Shown here: positions 32,729 to 40,298 of the stretch, in pieces
Numbering within the stretch: position 1 is the stretch's first letter
How the letters are laid out: each line of letters opens with the position of its first letter
Assembly: GCA_963590855.1 (NCBI GenBank)
Contig: CAVAQT010000014.1
Location: 1 to 64,000 of the forward strand
Direction: 5' to 3'
Origin: Ruminococcus_C sp963590855
GTDB taxonomy: Bacteria; Bacillota; Clostridia; Oscillospirales; Ruminococcaceae
Length of the DNA stretch: 64,000 nucleotides
Notes under the pieces: model-generated
What the model was told of the DNA's origin: nothing
Seen by the model: only the letters and a program-made list of their open reading frames with translations
The model's database searches: none
Position numbers and translations under genes: made by a program

Positions 32729-34391
32729 AGTTCTGTCCCTCCTCCACCAGTTCCCGGAAAACAACTTCCAGTTTTCCGTCCTTCATGCGGGAATTGACAT
32801 ATTTTCGCCAGTTCTGATCGTCCTTTTCCGGATGATCCAGATTCTCTGCGAAACTGTGCCAGCGTGTTTCCTTTCTCGCCTTCAGATGCGCAATGACACT
32901 GCGGCACACCAGAAGCCGCTCCCGCAGCTCATAAATATACATCAGTTCCTGATAATCGTCTGCATGCAGCTGGTCGGACAATTCTGTCAGCCGTGCAATT
33001 TTATCATCTGCGATGTCCAGTTCCTTTTCATGGAAGCGATAATTTGTACCAATGCCGCCGGCATAAGTGTCCATTACCGTCTGCATGGCATCTTCCAGCT
33101 GCTCTGTATCGAACAGACCGCCGGCATCATTCAGGAAATGCTCCAGTTCTGCCAGGTGCGCCTGAACATCCTGTTCTTCCGGCGCTTGCGCCTGATTTTC
33201 TTTCAGAAATTCCAAAACAGATTCCGCGGCGATCTCGCCCTCTGCCAGTGCACCAGTCACATACTTCTGGGGACATCCGCCGGCAACGTCTCCGGCGGCG
33301 TACAAGCCGTGCACTGTAGTAGCACGCTTGGTATCGACCCAGTAGCCGCTGGCGGTATGACCGCCTACGATATACGGCTCAGTGCCTTCGATCTCTACGT
33401 TTTGCTGCGAAGGCCTTTTTCCATTTTCGATCCACTTCAGGGTCTGAGACGGCGCCATGTTCAGATACGCCTTCATCAGCGAATCGTCCTGTTCCGGCGT
33501 AATGCCCTCTGTCCGCAAATAGCACGGGCCTCTTCCGGCAAGGTTCTCGCTGACTGTGCCGTAAACACGCTCCGAAGTGGTCAGGCCGTATTTGGTCTCA
33601 TACACTTCGCCCATCGAGTTCACCTGCTTGGCACCGACGCCCTGTGCCAATGTTCCGGTGGGAGCAATGGTATCCTTACAGCGCAGCGCAATGAAACGCA
33701 TTTCAAAAGTCGTCATCTCTGCGCCGGCGCGAATGCCCATGGCATAGCCTGCGCCTGTGTTAAAGGGCGGATACCACATCTTGTGCCGGGAAAAGCCGGG
33801 GTGGTTGGGCTTATACAATCCGGCAGCGCCGCCGGTTGCGATAATCACCGCATTTGCTTCGATCACATACACAGTATCGTCCTGGATTCCAAATCCAAAT
33901 GCGCCCTGAATACGATTATCCTTCACGAAAAAATCTGTGATGTTCACATGGTTCTTGATCGTCACCTGCGGCAGCGCTTCCACTGCCTTTGCCAGGATCG
34001 GCTTCATGTTTTCGCCGTTGATCTTTAAATTGCGGTTGCCTCGTGCCACATACTTGCCGTTTTCATCCTTGAGGATGACCAGTCCCAGGCGTTCCATGTG
34101 TTCTGTCACCTGGTTGAGCCGTTCCGACATGGTAAGCAGCAGATCCCCGCGGACAATACCGTCCGCATCCTTTCGGGCATAATCCACATAATCCTGCGGC
34201 TTTCTGCCCTCAGTAATATAAGCATTCAGTGCATTGACACCTGCCGCCAGACAGCCGCTCCGCTTAATATGCGCCTTTTCGCAGATCAGCACCCTGGCAT
34301 CGGACTGCTCCGCGATGGTCAGCGCCGCATAGCAGCCGGCCGTACCGCCGCCGATAATCAATACATCTGTTTTGCAGCGTTCTATTTTCAT
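32712..34391 (-). CDS. aprA: Adenylylsulfate reductase alpha subunit-like flavoprotein
   Basis: FAD enzyme of the fumarate reductase/AprA family, 559 residues. Dinucleotide fold at the N-terminus (LIIGGGTAGCYAAL), the FAD contacts KRSGCLAAGVNALNAY, RFIALRCKD, and GLYAAGDVAGGCP. Operon position between cysDN/aprB and thioredoxin reductase supports APS reduction rather than fumarate reduction. AprAB-type enzymes are best known from dissimilatory sulfate reducers, but here all surrounding genes point to assimilation. Overlaps trxB by 4 nt. Confidence 0.88.
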   Translation of the reverse strand: MKIERCKTDVLIIGGGTAGCYAALTIAEQSDARVLICEKAHIKRSGCLAAGVNALNAYITEGRKPQDYVDYARKDADGIVRGDLLLTMSERLNQVTEHMERLGLVILKDENGKYVARGNRNLKINGENMKPILAKAVEALPQVTIKNHVNITDFFVKDNRIQGAFGFGIQDDTVYVIEANAVIIATGGAAGLYKPNHPGFSRHKMWYPPFNTGAGYAMGIRAGAEMTTFEMRFIALRCKDTIAPTGTLAQGVGAKQVNSMGEVYETKYGLTTSERVYGTVSENLAGRGPCYLRTEGITPEQDDSLMKAYLNMAPSQTLKWIENGKRPSQQNVEIEGTEPYIVGGHTASGYWVDTKRATTVHGLYAAGDVAGGCPQKYVTGALAEGEIAAESVLEFLKENQAQAPEEQDVQAHLAELEHFLNDAGGLFDTEQLEDAMQTVMDTYAGGIGTNYRFHEKELDIADDKIARLTELSDQLHADDYQELMYIYELRERLLVCRSVIAHLKARKETRWHSFAENLDHPEKDDQNWRKYVNSRMKDGKLEVVFRELVEEGQNYEHCN

Positions 34392-35305
34392 TTCATCACC
34401 ATCTTCTCATATTCCAGCAGATACCGCTCCGCAGACGCCACGCAGTTTGCACCGTCTGCCGCAGCAGTGATTACCTGCCGCAGAGGCTTAGTGCGGACAT
34501 CCCCGGCGGCAAAGAGGCCTGCCAGAGAAGTGACACCGTCCTCGCCTGCTTTGACATAACCGCCCGCATCCAGTTCTGCCAGCTCTTTCAGCAGTTCTGT
34601 GTTCGGCACACTGCCGATGGCAACAAACACGCCATCCAAAGTAATCTCCTCCGGCTGTCCGCTGTGATCGATCCGCATCGCCGAAACGCGCTTTTCACCC
34701 ACAATTTCTGTGGGAACAGCATTTGTCACCAGTGCGATGTTTTCCGTCTGCCGAACTGCTTCCTGCAAAGCTGCATTGGCACGGAAGGTATCCCGGCGGT
34801 GTACCAGATAAACGGTCTTTGCCATGCGTGACAGATACAGTGCATCTTCCAGCGCGGTATCACCGCCGCCGATGACTGCCACCGTTTTCCCCTGATAGAA
34901 TGCACCATCACAGGTCGCGCAATAGGATACGCCCGGCAGCTGTCCGCCCGGGATCTCCAGTTTCCGGTAAGACGTTCCCAGCGCATAAATGACGCTCTTG
35001 GCAGAAATGCTTGTACCGTCTGCCAGAGAAACGGTAAAGACACCGTCTGCCTGAGTCAGCTGTTCCACCACGTTTTCACAGATGGATGCACCCAGTGCCT
35101 CAGCATGTTCCCGGAACTTTTCTCCCAGTTCATAGCCGCCCATGTGCAGCAGTCCGGGATAATTGTCCACCTGTTCCGTCACCGCGATCTGTCCGGCGCC
35201 CATGGTGTCCCGTTCCAGAACCACTGCCTGGAGTTTGGCACGGCTAGCGTAGATCGCCGCCGTCAATCCGGCAGGGCCGCCGCCGATGATGATGATGTCA
35301 TACAT
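34388..35305 (-). CDS. trxB: Thioredoxin-disulfide reductase
   Basis: NADPH-dependent flavoprotein that keeps thioredoxin reduced. 305 residues: FAD site IIIGGGPAGLTAAIY, redox pair CATC in SYCATCDGAF, NADPH site VIGGGDTALEDAL, and the C-terminal LFAAGDVRTKPLRQV. Standard length. Sitting inside the sulfate reduction operon with its own trxA, it probably feeds electrons to sulfur chemistry. Confidence 0.95.
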   Translation of the reverse strand: MYDIIIIGGGPAGLTAAIYASRAKLQAVVLERDTMGAGQIAVTEQVDNYPGLLHMGGYELGEKFREHAEALGASICENVVEQLTQADGVFTVSLADGTSISAKSVIYALGTSYRKLEIPGGQLPGVSYCATCDGAFYQGKTVAVIGGGDTALEDALYLSRMAKTVYLVHRRDTFRANAALQEAVRQTENIALVTNAVPTEIVGEKRVSAMRIDHSGQPEEITLDGVFVAIGSVPNTELLKELAELDAGGYVKAGEDGVTSLAGLFAAGDVRTKPLRQVITAAADGANCVASAERYLLEYEKMVMK

Positions 35306-35308
35306 AAC

Positions 35309-35722
35309 TTACTCCTTGATCTGCAAGTCCTCTTTCTCTGCGTCTGTTCCCTCAATGTGGAAGGAGTTCAGCACCGGATTCTCCCGATCCATCAGGGAAA
35401 GGATCATATAGCTTGCCTTGCTGTCATATGCCAGCCGCTTGTCCTCCTCAGAAGGTCTGGACGGCGACTCCGGATGCGAATGCCAGTTGCCCAGCGGAAC
35501 CAAACCGTTGGCGCGCATGTCCTTGACTGCTGCCAGCTGTTCCTTGGGGTCAAGGCTGAAATGCTCATTGGAATGGTCAATGTTCGTCAGCAGATAGACC
35601 TTCTTGACGATCTTATCCGTTCCGTTGATCTCGCCGGCGATCAGACCGCACGCCTCATCCGGCAGTTCTTTTCTGGCATGTGCCAGCATTTTTTCAAAAT
35701 CTGATTTATTCAACTGAATCAT
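35309..35722 (-). CDS. hcyD: JAMM-type metalloprotease for a sulfur carrier protein
   Basis: 137 residues, Mov34/MPN/PAD-1 family. The zinc motif is complete: Glu24 in DEACGL, then H81-x-H83-x7-S91-x2-D94 in NWHSHPESPSRPSEED. In Wolinella, HcyD trims one residue after the Gly-Gly of HcyS so the carrier can be activated; in Mycobacterium, the related Mec frees cysteine from the CysO adduct. Here it stands with a carrier that ends in GGGQ, which fits the trimming role. The ATG at 35722 overlaps the stop of hcyF (ATGA). Confidence 0.88.
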   Translation of the reverse strand: MIQLNKSDFEKMLAHARKELPDEACGLIAGEINGTDKIVKKVYLLTNIDHSNEHFSLDPKEQLAAVKDMRANGLVPLGNWHSHPESPSRPSEEDKRLAYDSKASYMILSLMDRENPVLNSFHIEGTDAEKEDLQIKE

Positions 35723-36531
35723 AGTCCAACACCATCGCATTCTGCCTGTTCATAGTCAATCAGTTCGGTGATCGACGGATGTGTGCCGCATACTGCGCAG
35801 CCGGAGGTTTCCGACGGCAGCTTTACCTTGCGGAATTCCATTTTCAGTGCATCATAGGTCAGCAGATAGCCGGTCAGCAGATTGCCGATGCCCAGGATGT
35901 ACTTGATTGCTTCCATTGCCTGGAGACTGCCGATCACACCGCCCATTGCGCCAATGACACCGGCCTGTTTGCAGGTCGGTACGGCATCCTTCGGAGGCGG
36001 ATTCTTGAATACGCAGCGATAGCACGGGCCTTCTCCCGGCACATAGGTCATGAGCTGACCCTGGAATCGGATGATTCCGGCATGGGAAAACGGCTTCTTT
36101 GCCATCACGCAGGCATCGTTGATGAGGAACTTTGCCGGGAAATTGTCTGTACCATCAATGACAAAATCATAGTCCTTGATGAGATCCATAATGTTTTCGC
36201 TGGTGACAAAAGTCCGGTAGGTGTTGACCTTGACATCCGGATTGATCGCTTCCATGGTCTCCTTGGCGGACTGTACCTTTGCCTTGCCCACATCTGCGGT
36301 AGCGTGAATGATCTGCCGCTGCAGATTGGACAGGTCTACTTCATCTGCATCCGCAATGCCGATGGTTCCTACGCCTGCTGCCGCCAGATACATTGCTGCC
36401 GGAGCGCCCAGGCCGCCTGCACCGATAATCAGCACCTTGGCATTCAGCAGCTTCTTCTGTCCCTTTACGCCAACTTCTTTCAGAATGATATGGCGGGAAT
36501 AGCGCTCGATCTGTTCGTTGGTAAATGCCAT
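35719..36531 (-). CDS. hcyF: ThiF/MoeB/HesA-family E1-like adenylyltransferase
   Basis: 270 residues. ATP/nucleotide site GAGGLG at residues 37-42, the Arg and Asp of NLQRQIIH and DGTDNF, and two CxxC pairs (CYRC and CAVC) for a structural zinc. It should adenylate the C-terminal glycine of the neighbouring ThiS-like carrier, ready for attack by sulfide. Thiamine and molybdopterin genes are absent nearby, so a role in homocysteine or cysteine synthesis fits better than ThiF or MoeB. The ATG at 36531 has GGAGGTG 9 nt upstream; a GTG 4 codons earlier lies within that site. Confidence 0.9.
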   Translation of the reverse strand: MAFTNEQIERYSRHIILKEVGVKGQKKLLNAKVLIIGAGGLGAPAAMYLAAAGVGTIGIADADEVDLSNLQRQIIHATADVGKAKVQSAKETMEAINPDVKVNTYRTFVTSENIMDLIKDYDFVIDGTDNFPAKFLINDACVMAKKPFSHAGIIRFQGQLMTYVPGEGPCYRCVFKNPPPKDAVPTCKQAGVIGAMGGVIGSLQAMEAIKYILGIGNLLTGYLLTYDALKMEFRKVKLPSETSGCAVCGTHPSITELIDYEQAECDGVGL

Positions 36532-36532
36532 C

Positions 36533-36739
36533 TTACTGTCCACCTCCCATGAAATAGAGGAACTCTACATTGTCGCCGTCCTTGAGAACTGTTTTTTCAA
36601 ATGTACCGTTCTCTACGAATTCATCGTTGATGGTAACGGTAACGTACTGCGGTGTTTCCACATTCTCATCTACGATGAGCTGTGCGACGGTCAGACCGTC
36701 TGCGACTTCCTTCTGTACACCTGCAACTGTGATCTTCAT
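36533..36739 (-). CDS. hcyS: ThiS/MoaD-like sulfur carrier protein ending in GGGQ
   Basis: 68-residue ubiquitin-like protein with the ThiS pattern (MKITVAGVQKEV at the start and KDGDNVEFLYFMGGGQ at the end). A carrier needs a free C-terminal Gly-Gly to be adenylated and thiocarboxylated. Here a Gln68 follows Gly67, so one residue must be cut off first, probably by the adjacent JAMM protease. This mirrors HcyS of Wolinella, whose extra residue is Ala. The start at 36739 has AGGAG 9 nt upstream; the frame runs on 15 codons without a start signal. Confidence 0.88.
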   Translation of the reverse strand: MKITVAGVQKEVADGLTVAQLIVDENVETPQYVTVTINDEFVENGTFEKTVLKDGDNVEFLYFMGGGQ

Positions 36740-36768
36740 AACTTTATACTCCTTTATGTACCGGAAAG

Positions 36769-36804
36769 GGTTCTCATAGAACAAACCTTTTTTCTACGAG
36801 AACC
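36769..36804 (-). other. Stem-loop between trxA and hcyS
   Basis: GGTTCTC-x-TAG pairs with CTA-x-GAGAACC (one A-C mismatch). No T-run follows on the minus strand, so it is more likely an mRNA-stability or processing hairpin than a terminator. Confidence 0.5.
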
Positions 36805-36810
36805 GTCTCC

Positions 36811-37128
36811 TTATTTCAGATTCTCTACCATTTCCGTTAATTCTGCTTTTTTCACCAGACCTCTGCGTCTGTCCTGCTCTGCTCCGTTTTTGAAGAAGAT
36901 CAGTGTCGGCGCTGCGGTCACTTCATATTTTTCCGCCAGCGGCAAGTCAAAGTTGATGTTGACCTTTACCACTTTCAGCGCATCGCCATAGGTCTCTTCC
37001 AGTTCTGCCAGAACCGGGGCAAGCCGTTTGCAGGGAACACAGCTGTCAGAATAGAAGTCCGCCAGAACTAAACCCTGTGCTTCGAGCACCTCCTTCTGGA
37101 AGTTCTCCTGATTGACGCGTTCTGCCAT
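36811..37128 (-). CDS. trxA: Thioredoxin with CVPC active site
   Basis: 105 residues, thioredoxin fold, with redox pair Cys30 and Cys33 in SDSCVPCKRL and the cis-proline in TAAPTLIFF. The usual Gly of CGPC is Val, which should shift the redox potential and partner choice. Lying with trxB, aprAB and a sulfite reductase gene, it probably serves sulfur metabolism, while a general CGPC thioredoxin would be elsewhere. It starts directly at the tusA stop (0 nt). Confidence 0.9.
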   Translation of the reverse strand: MAERVNQENFQKEVLEAQGLVLADFYSDSCVPCKRLAPVLAELEETYGDALKVVKVNINFDLPLAEKYEVTAAPTLIFFKNGAEQDRRRGLVKKAELTEMVENLK

Positions 37129-37374
37129 TCAATCACCCACTTTCTTAACGATCAGATCGTATGTGCCGTCCTCATTCGGCAGCAGCTTCAGGATCTGATG
37201 TCCCTCTTCCTTGATGCTTCGCGGTACATTCTGTACCGGTTCACCGTCGTTCATGTGAATGGAAAGGATCTGTCCGTCGTCCAGTTCCTCCAGTGCTACC
37301 TTTGCCTTGACAAATGTCACCGGGCAAACCACATCTGTAATATCTACTGTGTCATCAATGTGAAAATCAGCCAT
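37129..37374 (-). CDS. tusA: TusA-family sulfur transfer protein
   Basis: 81 residues, SirA/TusA fold. The family Cys-Pro-x-Pro motif appears as C17-P-V-T, with the cysteine that would carry a persulfide. Such proteins hand sulfur between enzymes; here it may pass sulfide or persulfide from the sulfite reductase to the HcyS carrier (inference). The ATG at 37374 has GGGAGG 5 nt upstream and overlaps the end of the reductase gene by 8 nt. Confidence 0.85.
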   Translation of the reverse strand: MADFHIDDTVDITDVVCPVTFVKAKVALEELDDGQILSIHMNDGEPVQNVPRSIKEEGHQILKLLPNEDGTYDLIVKKVGD

Positions 37375-38227
37375 TGTAAGCCTCCCAGATCTTCTCTTCA
37401 AATTTTTCTCTGCCTACCCGTTCCAGCGTAAACTGGAATCGTTCGCCTGCTTTGGCGTTGTCATCAAAAAACTGCACGGTCGCATCGCAGACTTTCATCA
37501 GCTTTTCTTTATCCGCAATAAACGGAATGATTGGTTCACCCTTGTGGATGCTGTTGCCGAACAAGCCGCCGAAGGAAACGATATAGCCATGCACCGTGTC
37601 CCACGCCTCCGTCGGACATGCCTTGACGCAGCGTCCGCAGAAGTTGCACTTGCTCTCGTCTACCACGATCTTTCCGCCTTCGTGTGTGATCGCACCGCTG
37701 CGGCATGCTTTGACGCAGACACCGCACTGGATGCAATCTTCTTCGCGCCACTTCACCTGGATGCCGCCTTTAATGCCCAGGTCGTTTTCCTCGGACTTCA
37801 AGCAGTTATTCTGACATCCGGTAATCCCGAACTTAAACTTGTGCGGCAGCTCCCGTGCGAAATACCGCTCATCCAGTTCCTTTGCCAGTGCATAAGTATC
37901 AATACAGCCGCTGGGGCAGATTGCCTCGCCCTGACACGCGGTGATCGTCCGGACTCTCGGCCCGCAGACACCCGGCTCTACATCGCCCTCTGCCAGCGTT
38001 GCCTTTACCTCTTCGATCTGATCCAGTTTTACAAACGGGATCTCTACGCTCTGACGCGATGTCAGATGCACATGACCATCGCCGAACTTTTCCGCAACCT
38101 CTGCGATCTTCGCCAGCTGCTTGGCAGTCAGATTACCGCCAACCACCCGAAGCCGGAGGGAAAAGTTATTCTTTTGCTTCTGCCGCATAAAGCCGCCTTT
38201 TTTCAAGGTCGCATAATCGACTGCCAT
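37367..38227 (-). CDS. Siroheme sulfite (or nitrite) reductase with ferredoxin domain
   Basis: 286 residues. The siroheme/[4Fe-4S] site is C98-x5-C104 and C138-x3-C142. It is followed by two ferredoxin clusters (C165, C168, C171, C175 and C194, C197, C200, C204). It resembles AsrC and other short anaerobic sulfite reductases rather than CysI. It should reduce sulfite to sulfide with six electrons; nitrite is a formal alternative, but the operon has only sulfur genes. It starts at the metY stop with no gap. Confidence 0.9.
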   Translation of the reverse strand: MAVDYATLKKGGFMRQKQKNNFSLRLRVVGGNLTAKQLAKIAEVAEKFGDGHVHLTSRQSVEIPFVKLDQIEEVKATLAEGDVEPGVCGPRVRTITACQGEAICPSGCIDTYALAKELDERYFARELPHKFKFGITGCQNNCLKSEENDLGIKGGIQVKWREEDCIQCGVCVKACRSGAITHEGGKIVVDESKCNFCGRCVKACPTEAWDTVHGYIVSFGGLFGNSIHKGEPIIPFIADKEKLMKVCDATVQFFDDNAKAGERFQFTLERVGREKFEEKIWEAYNG

Positions 38228-39466
38228 TTAACATTCCTCCTGCATCTTCGCGATTGCCTGTCCGAAGTCCTCGATCAGATCTTCAATATCTTCAATGCCT
38301 ACGCTGATGCGGATGGAATCCTCATACACGCCGGCACTTTGTTTCTGTTTTTCATTGCTGTGCGCATAAATGGTGCTTGCCGGATGGATGACCAGCGTCC
38401 GCACATCGCCGATGTTCGTCGCATTGGTCGCATACTGTAAATGGTTAATCAAACAGAATGCCTTTTCCTTGCTTCCGGCACGGAGCGTTAAGATCGCGCC
38501 GCCTTTTCCGCCGAACTGTTTCTGTACCAGCGAATAATAGGGGCTCTTCTCCAGCGCCGGATAGTTCACTTCCACGCCGTCTACGCTGTCCAGGAACTTT
38601 GCTAGCTGCAACGCATTGTCACACAGGCGCTCCATGCGCAGCCCCAGAGTTTCCAATCCTACGGAGTTGAGAAATGCATTCATAGGCGACAAACATCCGC
38701 CTACATTCCGCCAGATGGCATTCCGGAGCTTTGCCAGATAAGCGAACTTGCCATACTTGGCATAGGGTTCAAATCCGTCATATCGGTTCATATCCCACTG
38801 GAAGTTTCCGCTGTCCACGATCACACCGCTGATGGCGTTTCCGCCGCCGTTGATGTACTTGGAAGAGGAATGTACCACCACATCCGCACCGTATGCAAAC
38901 GGATGGATCAAATAGGGCGTTGCGGTGGTGCTGTCAATAATGAGCGGGATGCCACGGCTGTGCACCAGTTCGGAAACTGCTTTCAGATCTACCACATCCA
39001 GCTTCGGATTACCGATCAGCTCTGTGAAAACCACCTTGGTATTTTCATTGATGAGCGGTTCGATCTCTTCGACCGTTACCGACTCTGCAAAGCGTGTGGT
39101 AATGCCGAAAGCCTTCAAATCCGAAAACAGGTCGATTGTTCCGCCGAACAGTCCCGAACCGGCGATCACTTCATCTCCGGCATGGAGTATATTCAACAGT
39201 GCCATTGTAACCGCCGTCATGCCGGAAGAGCAGCTTACCGCCCCGATGCCCTGTTCCATCGCTGCCACACGCTTTTCAAAAGCGTCCACAGTCGGGTTGC
39301 TGATTCTGGTATATGCAAATCCCGGCGCTTGATTATGAAAAACTTTTTCCAGTTTTTCTGCCGTCTCATGTGCGAATGCGCTGACCTGATAAATCGGCAT
39401 GATGGTAGAACCTGTACTCTTTTCTCCATCAAAATTCTGATGCAATAACGCCGTATTAAACTTCAT
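38228..39466 (-). CDS. metY: O-acetylhomoserine sulfhydrylase
   Basis: PLP enzyme (Cys/Met metabolism family) that makes homocysteine from O-acetylhomoserine and a sulfur donor. 412 residues; the PLP lysine is in VVHSSSKYINGGGN, with SSGMTAVTMAL and DSTTATPYLI as cofactor contacts. In the Wolinella pathway the donor is HcyS thiocarboxylate, not free sulfide; the co-operonic hcyS suggests the same here. First gene of the operon. The ATG at 39466 follows GGTGAG; a GTG 4 codons up is less likely. Confidence 0.94.
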   Translation of the reverse strand: MKFNTALLHQNFDGEKSTGSTIMPIYQVSAFAHETAEKLEKVFHNQAPGFAYTRISNPTVDAFEKRVAAMEQGIGAVSCSSGMTAVTMALLNILHAGDEVIAGSGLFGGTIDLFSDLKAFGITTRFAESVTVEEIEPLINENTKVVFTELIGNPKLDVVDLKAVSELVHSRGIPLIIDSTTATPYLIHPFAYGADVVVHSSSKYINGGGNAISGVIVDSGNFQWDMNRYDGFEPYAKYGKFAYLAKLRNAIWRNVGGCLSPMNAFLNSVGLETLGLRMERLCDNALQLAKFLDSVDGVEVNYPALEKSPYYSLVQKQFGGKGGAILTLRAGSKEKAFCLINHLQYATNATNIGDVRTLVIHPASTIYAHSNEKQKQSAGVYEDSIRISVGIEDIEDLIEDFGQAIAKMQEEC

Positions 39467-39530
39467 GCGCTCACCCACGCTCCTCTCGTTCTCCGGAACA
39501 TTTTTCCTTCTGTTCCCTTGTCATGAGCCT

Positions 39531-39559
39531 ATTATATCACCTTTTCACTAGTAAGTCAA
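39531..39559 (-). promoter_or_regulatory. Promoter of the metY-cysN sulfur operon
   Basis: Minus-strand TTGACT (39554-39559), 17 bp, TATAAT (39531-39536). The leader to metY is about 60 nt, with no T-box or SAM riboswitch features. Confidence 0.82.
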
Positions 39560-39563
39560 TAGG
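39547..39563 (-). promoter_or_regulatory. Candidate sulfur-regulator site, shared with the sbp promoter
   Basis: Plus-strand ACTAGTAA followed directly by GTCAATAGG. The same 17 bases occur at 45123-45142 in the sbp promoter with TTT inserted between the two halves. Both copies overlap the -35 box and part of the spacer, as a repressor site would. The GTCAATAGG half is partly explained by the -35 box itself. Confidence 0.45.
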
Positions 39564-39652
39564 TTTTATATGATTTATTCGACTTTTTCATTTTGTACAT
39601 ATTGTTCATATACACGAATTTTAAAAAATTACTTGTTCACATAATTTTCTGC

Positions 39653-39698
39653 AAAAATCAGACGGATCATCCAAAAGTTGTCTGGATGCCGTCTGATT
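39653..39698 (-). terminator. Terminator of the sbp-cysK-rrf2 unit
   Basis: AATCAGACGG/CCGTCTGATT (10 bp) with an inner ATCCA/TGGAT; on the minus strand it runs into TTTTT. It separates the regulator gene from the metY promoter. Confidence 0.83.
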
Positions 39699-39733
39699 CT
39701 GAATCGCACAACAGCAAATTCCTACTTTGCCGC

Positions 39734-40183
39734 TCAGATATAGTACATGAACGCCTCATCCTGCGGAATGGCGCTGCGATAGCGTTCCATCATATCCCGC
39801 AGTGTGATACCGGTACAGAACTGCCGCAGATACGCTGTCATCTTATCCCACAGGGATTCCTGAATGGTCGCTTTCAGGAGCGAAGTGTCATCCGCGCCGC
39901 CGGCATCCACATCGCCCAGGATGGTGATATCCAGCGCATCAATGATCTCCTGAAATGAGATCTGTTCCGCCGGACGTGCTGTCACATAACCGCCCTTAAA
40001 GCCCTTGATCCCGCGAATGAGATGTGCCTGCCGCAGTGCCACTAGGATCTGCTCCAGATATTTTACAGAAATGTTCTGCCGTTTGGAGATGCTGCTGACA
40101 GCGACTGCTTCACCGTTTTCTGAATGCAGCGCAATGTCAATGAGGGCAATGATGCCGCATTCCACCTTTGTTGAAATTTTCAA
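39734..40183 (-). CDS. Rrf2-family transcriptional regulator, CymR-like
   Basis: 149 residues with an N-terminal winged helix (about 1-75: ISKRQNISVKYLEQILVALR and GGYVTARP). The three clustered Cys that bind Fe-S in IscR are absent (only Cys9 and one late Cys), so a CymR-like mode is more likely. In Bacillus, CymR represses sulfur genes as a complex with CysK; here the cysK gene is the direct upstream neighbour. Start codon is TTG at 40183 with GGAGG 7 nt upstream. Predicted targets: metY and sbp operons. Confidence 0.85.
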   Translation of the reverse strand: MKISTKVECGIIALIDIALHSENGEAVAVSSISKRQNISVKYLEQILVALRQAHLIRGIKGFKGGYVTARPAEQISFQEIIDALDITILGDVDAGGADDTSLLKATIQESLWDKMTAYLRQFCTGITLRDMMERYRSAIPQDEAFMYYI

Positions 40184-40298
40184 TGATACTCCTCCTCACG
40201 AGCAAACGGATACCAGGGCGCATTTCCATAATGTACTTGTGTGAATTTATGGAGACACGCTCTGATCCGTGTTTTTTCTGCAAAATGTTTTTCTGTGC

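Noticed and set aside
39467..39530. T-box or SAM riboswitch before metY
   Set aside because: The leader is only about 60 nt and has neither the T-box sequence, a specifier loop nor SAM-box helices.
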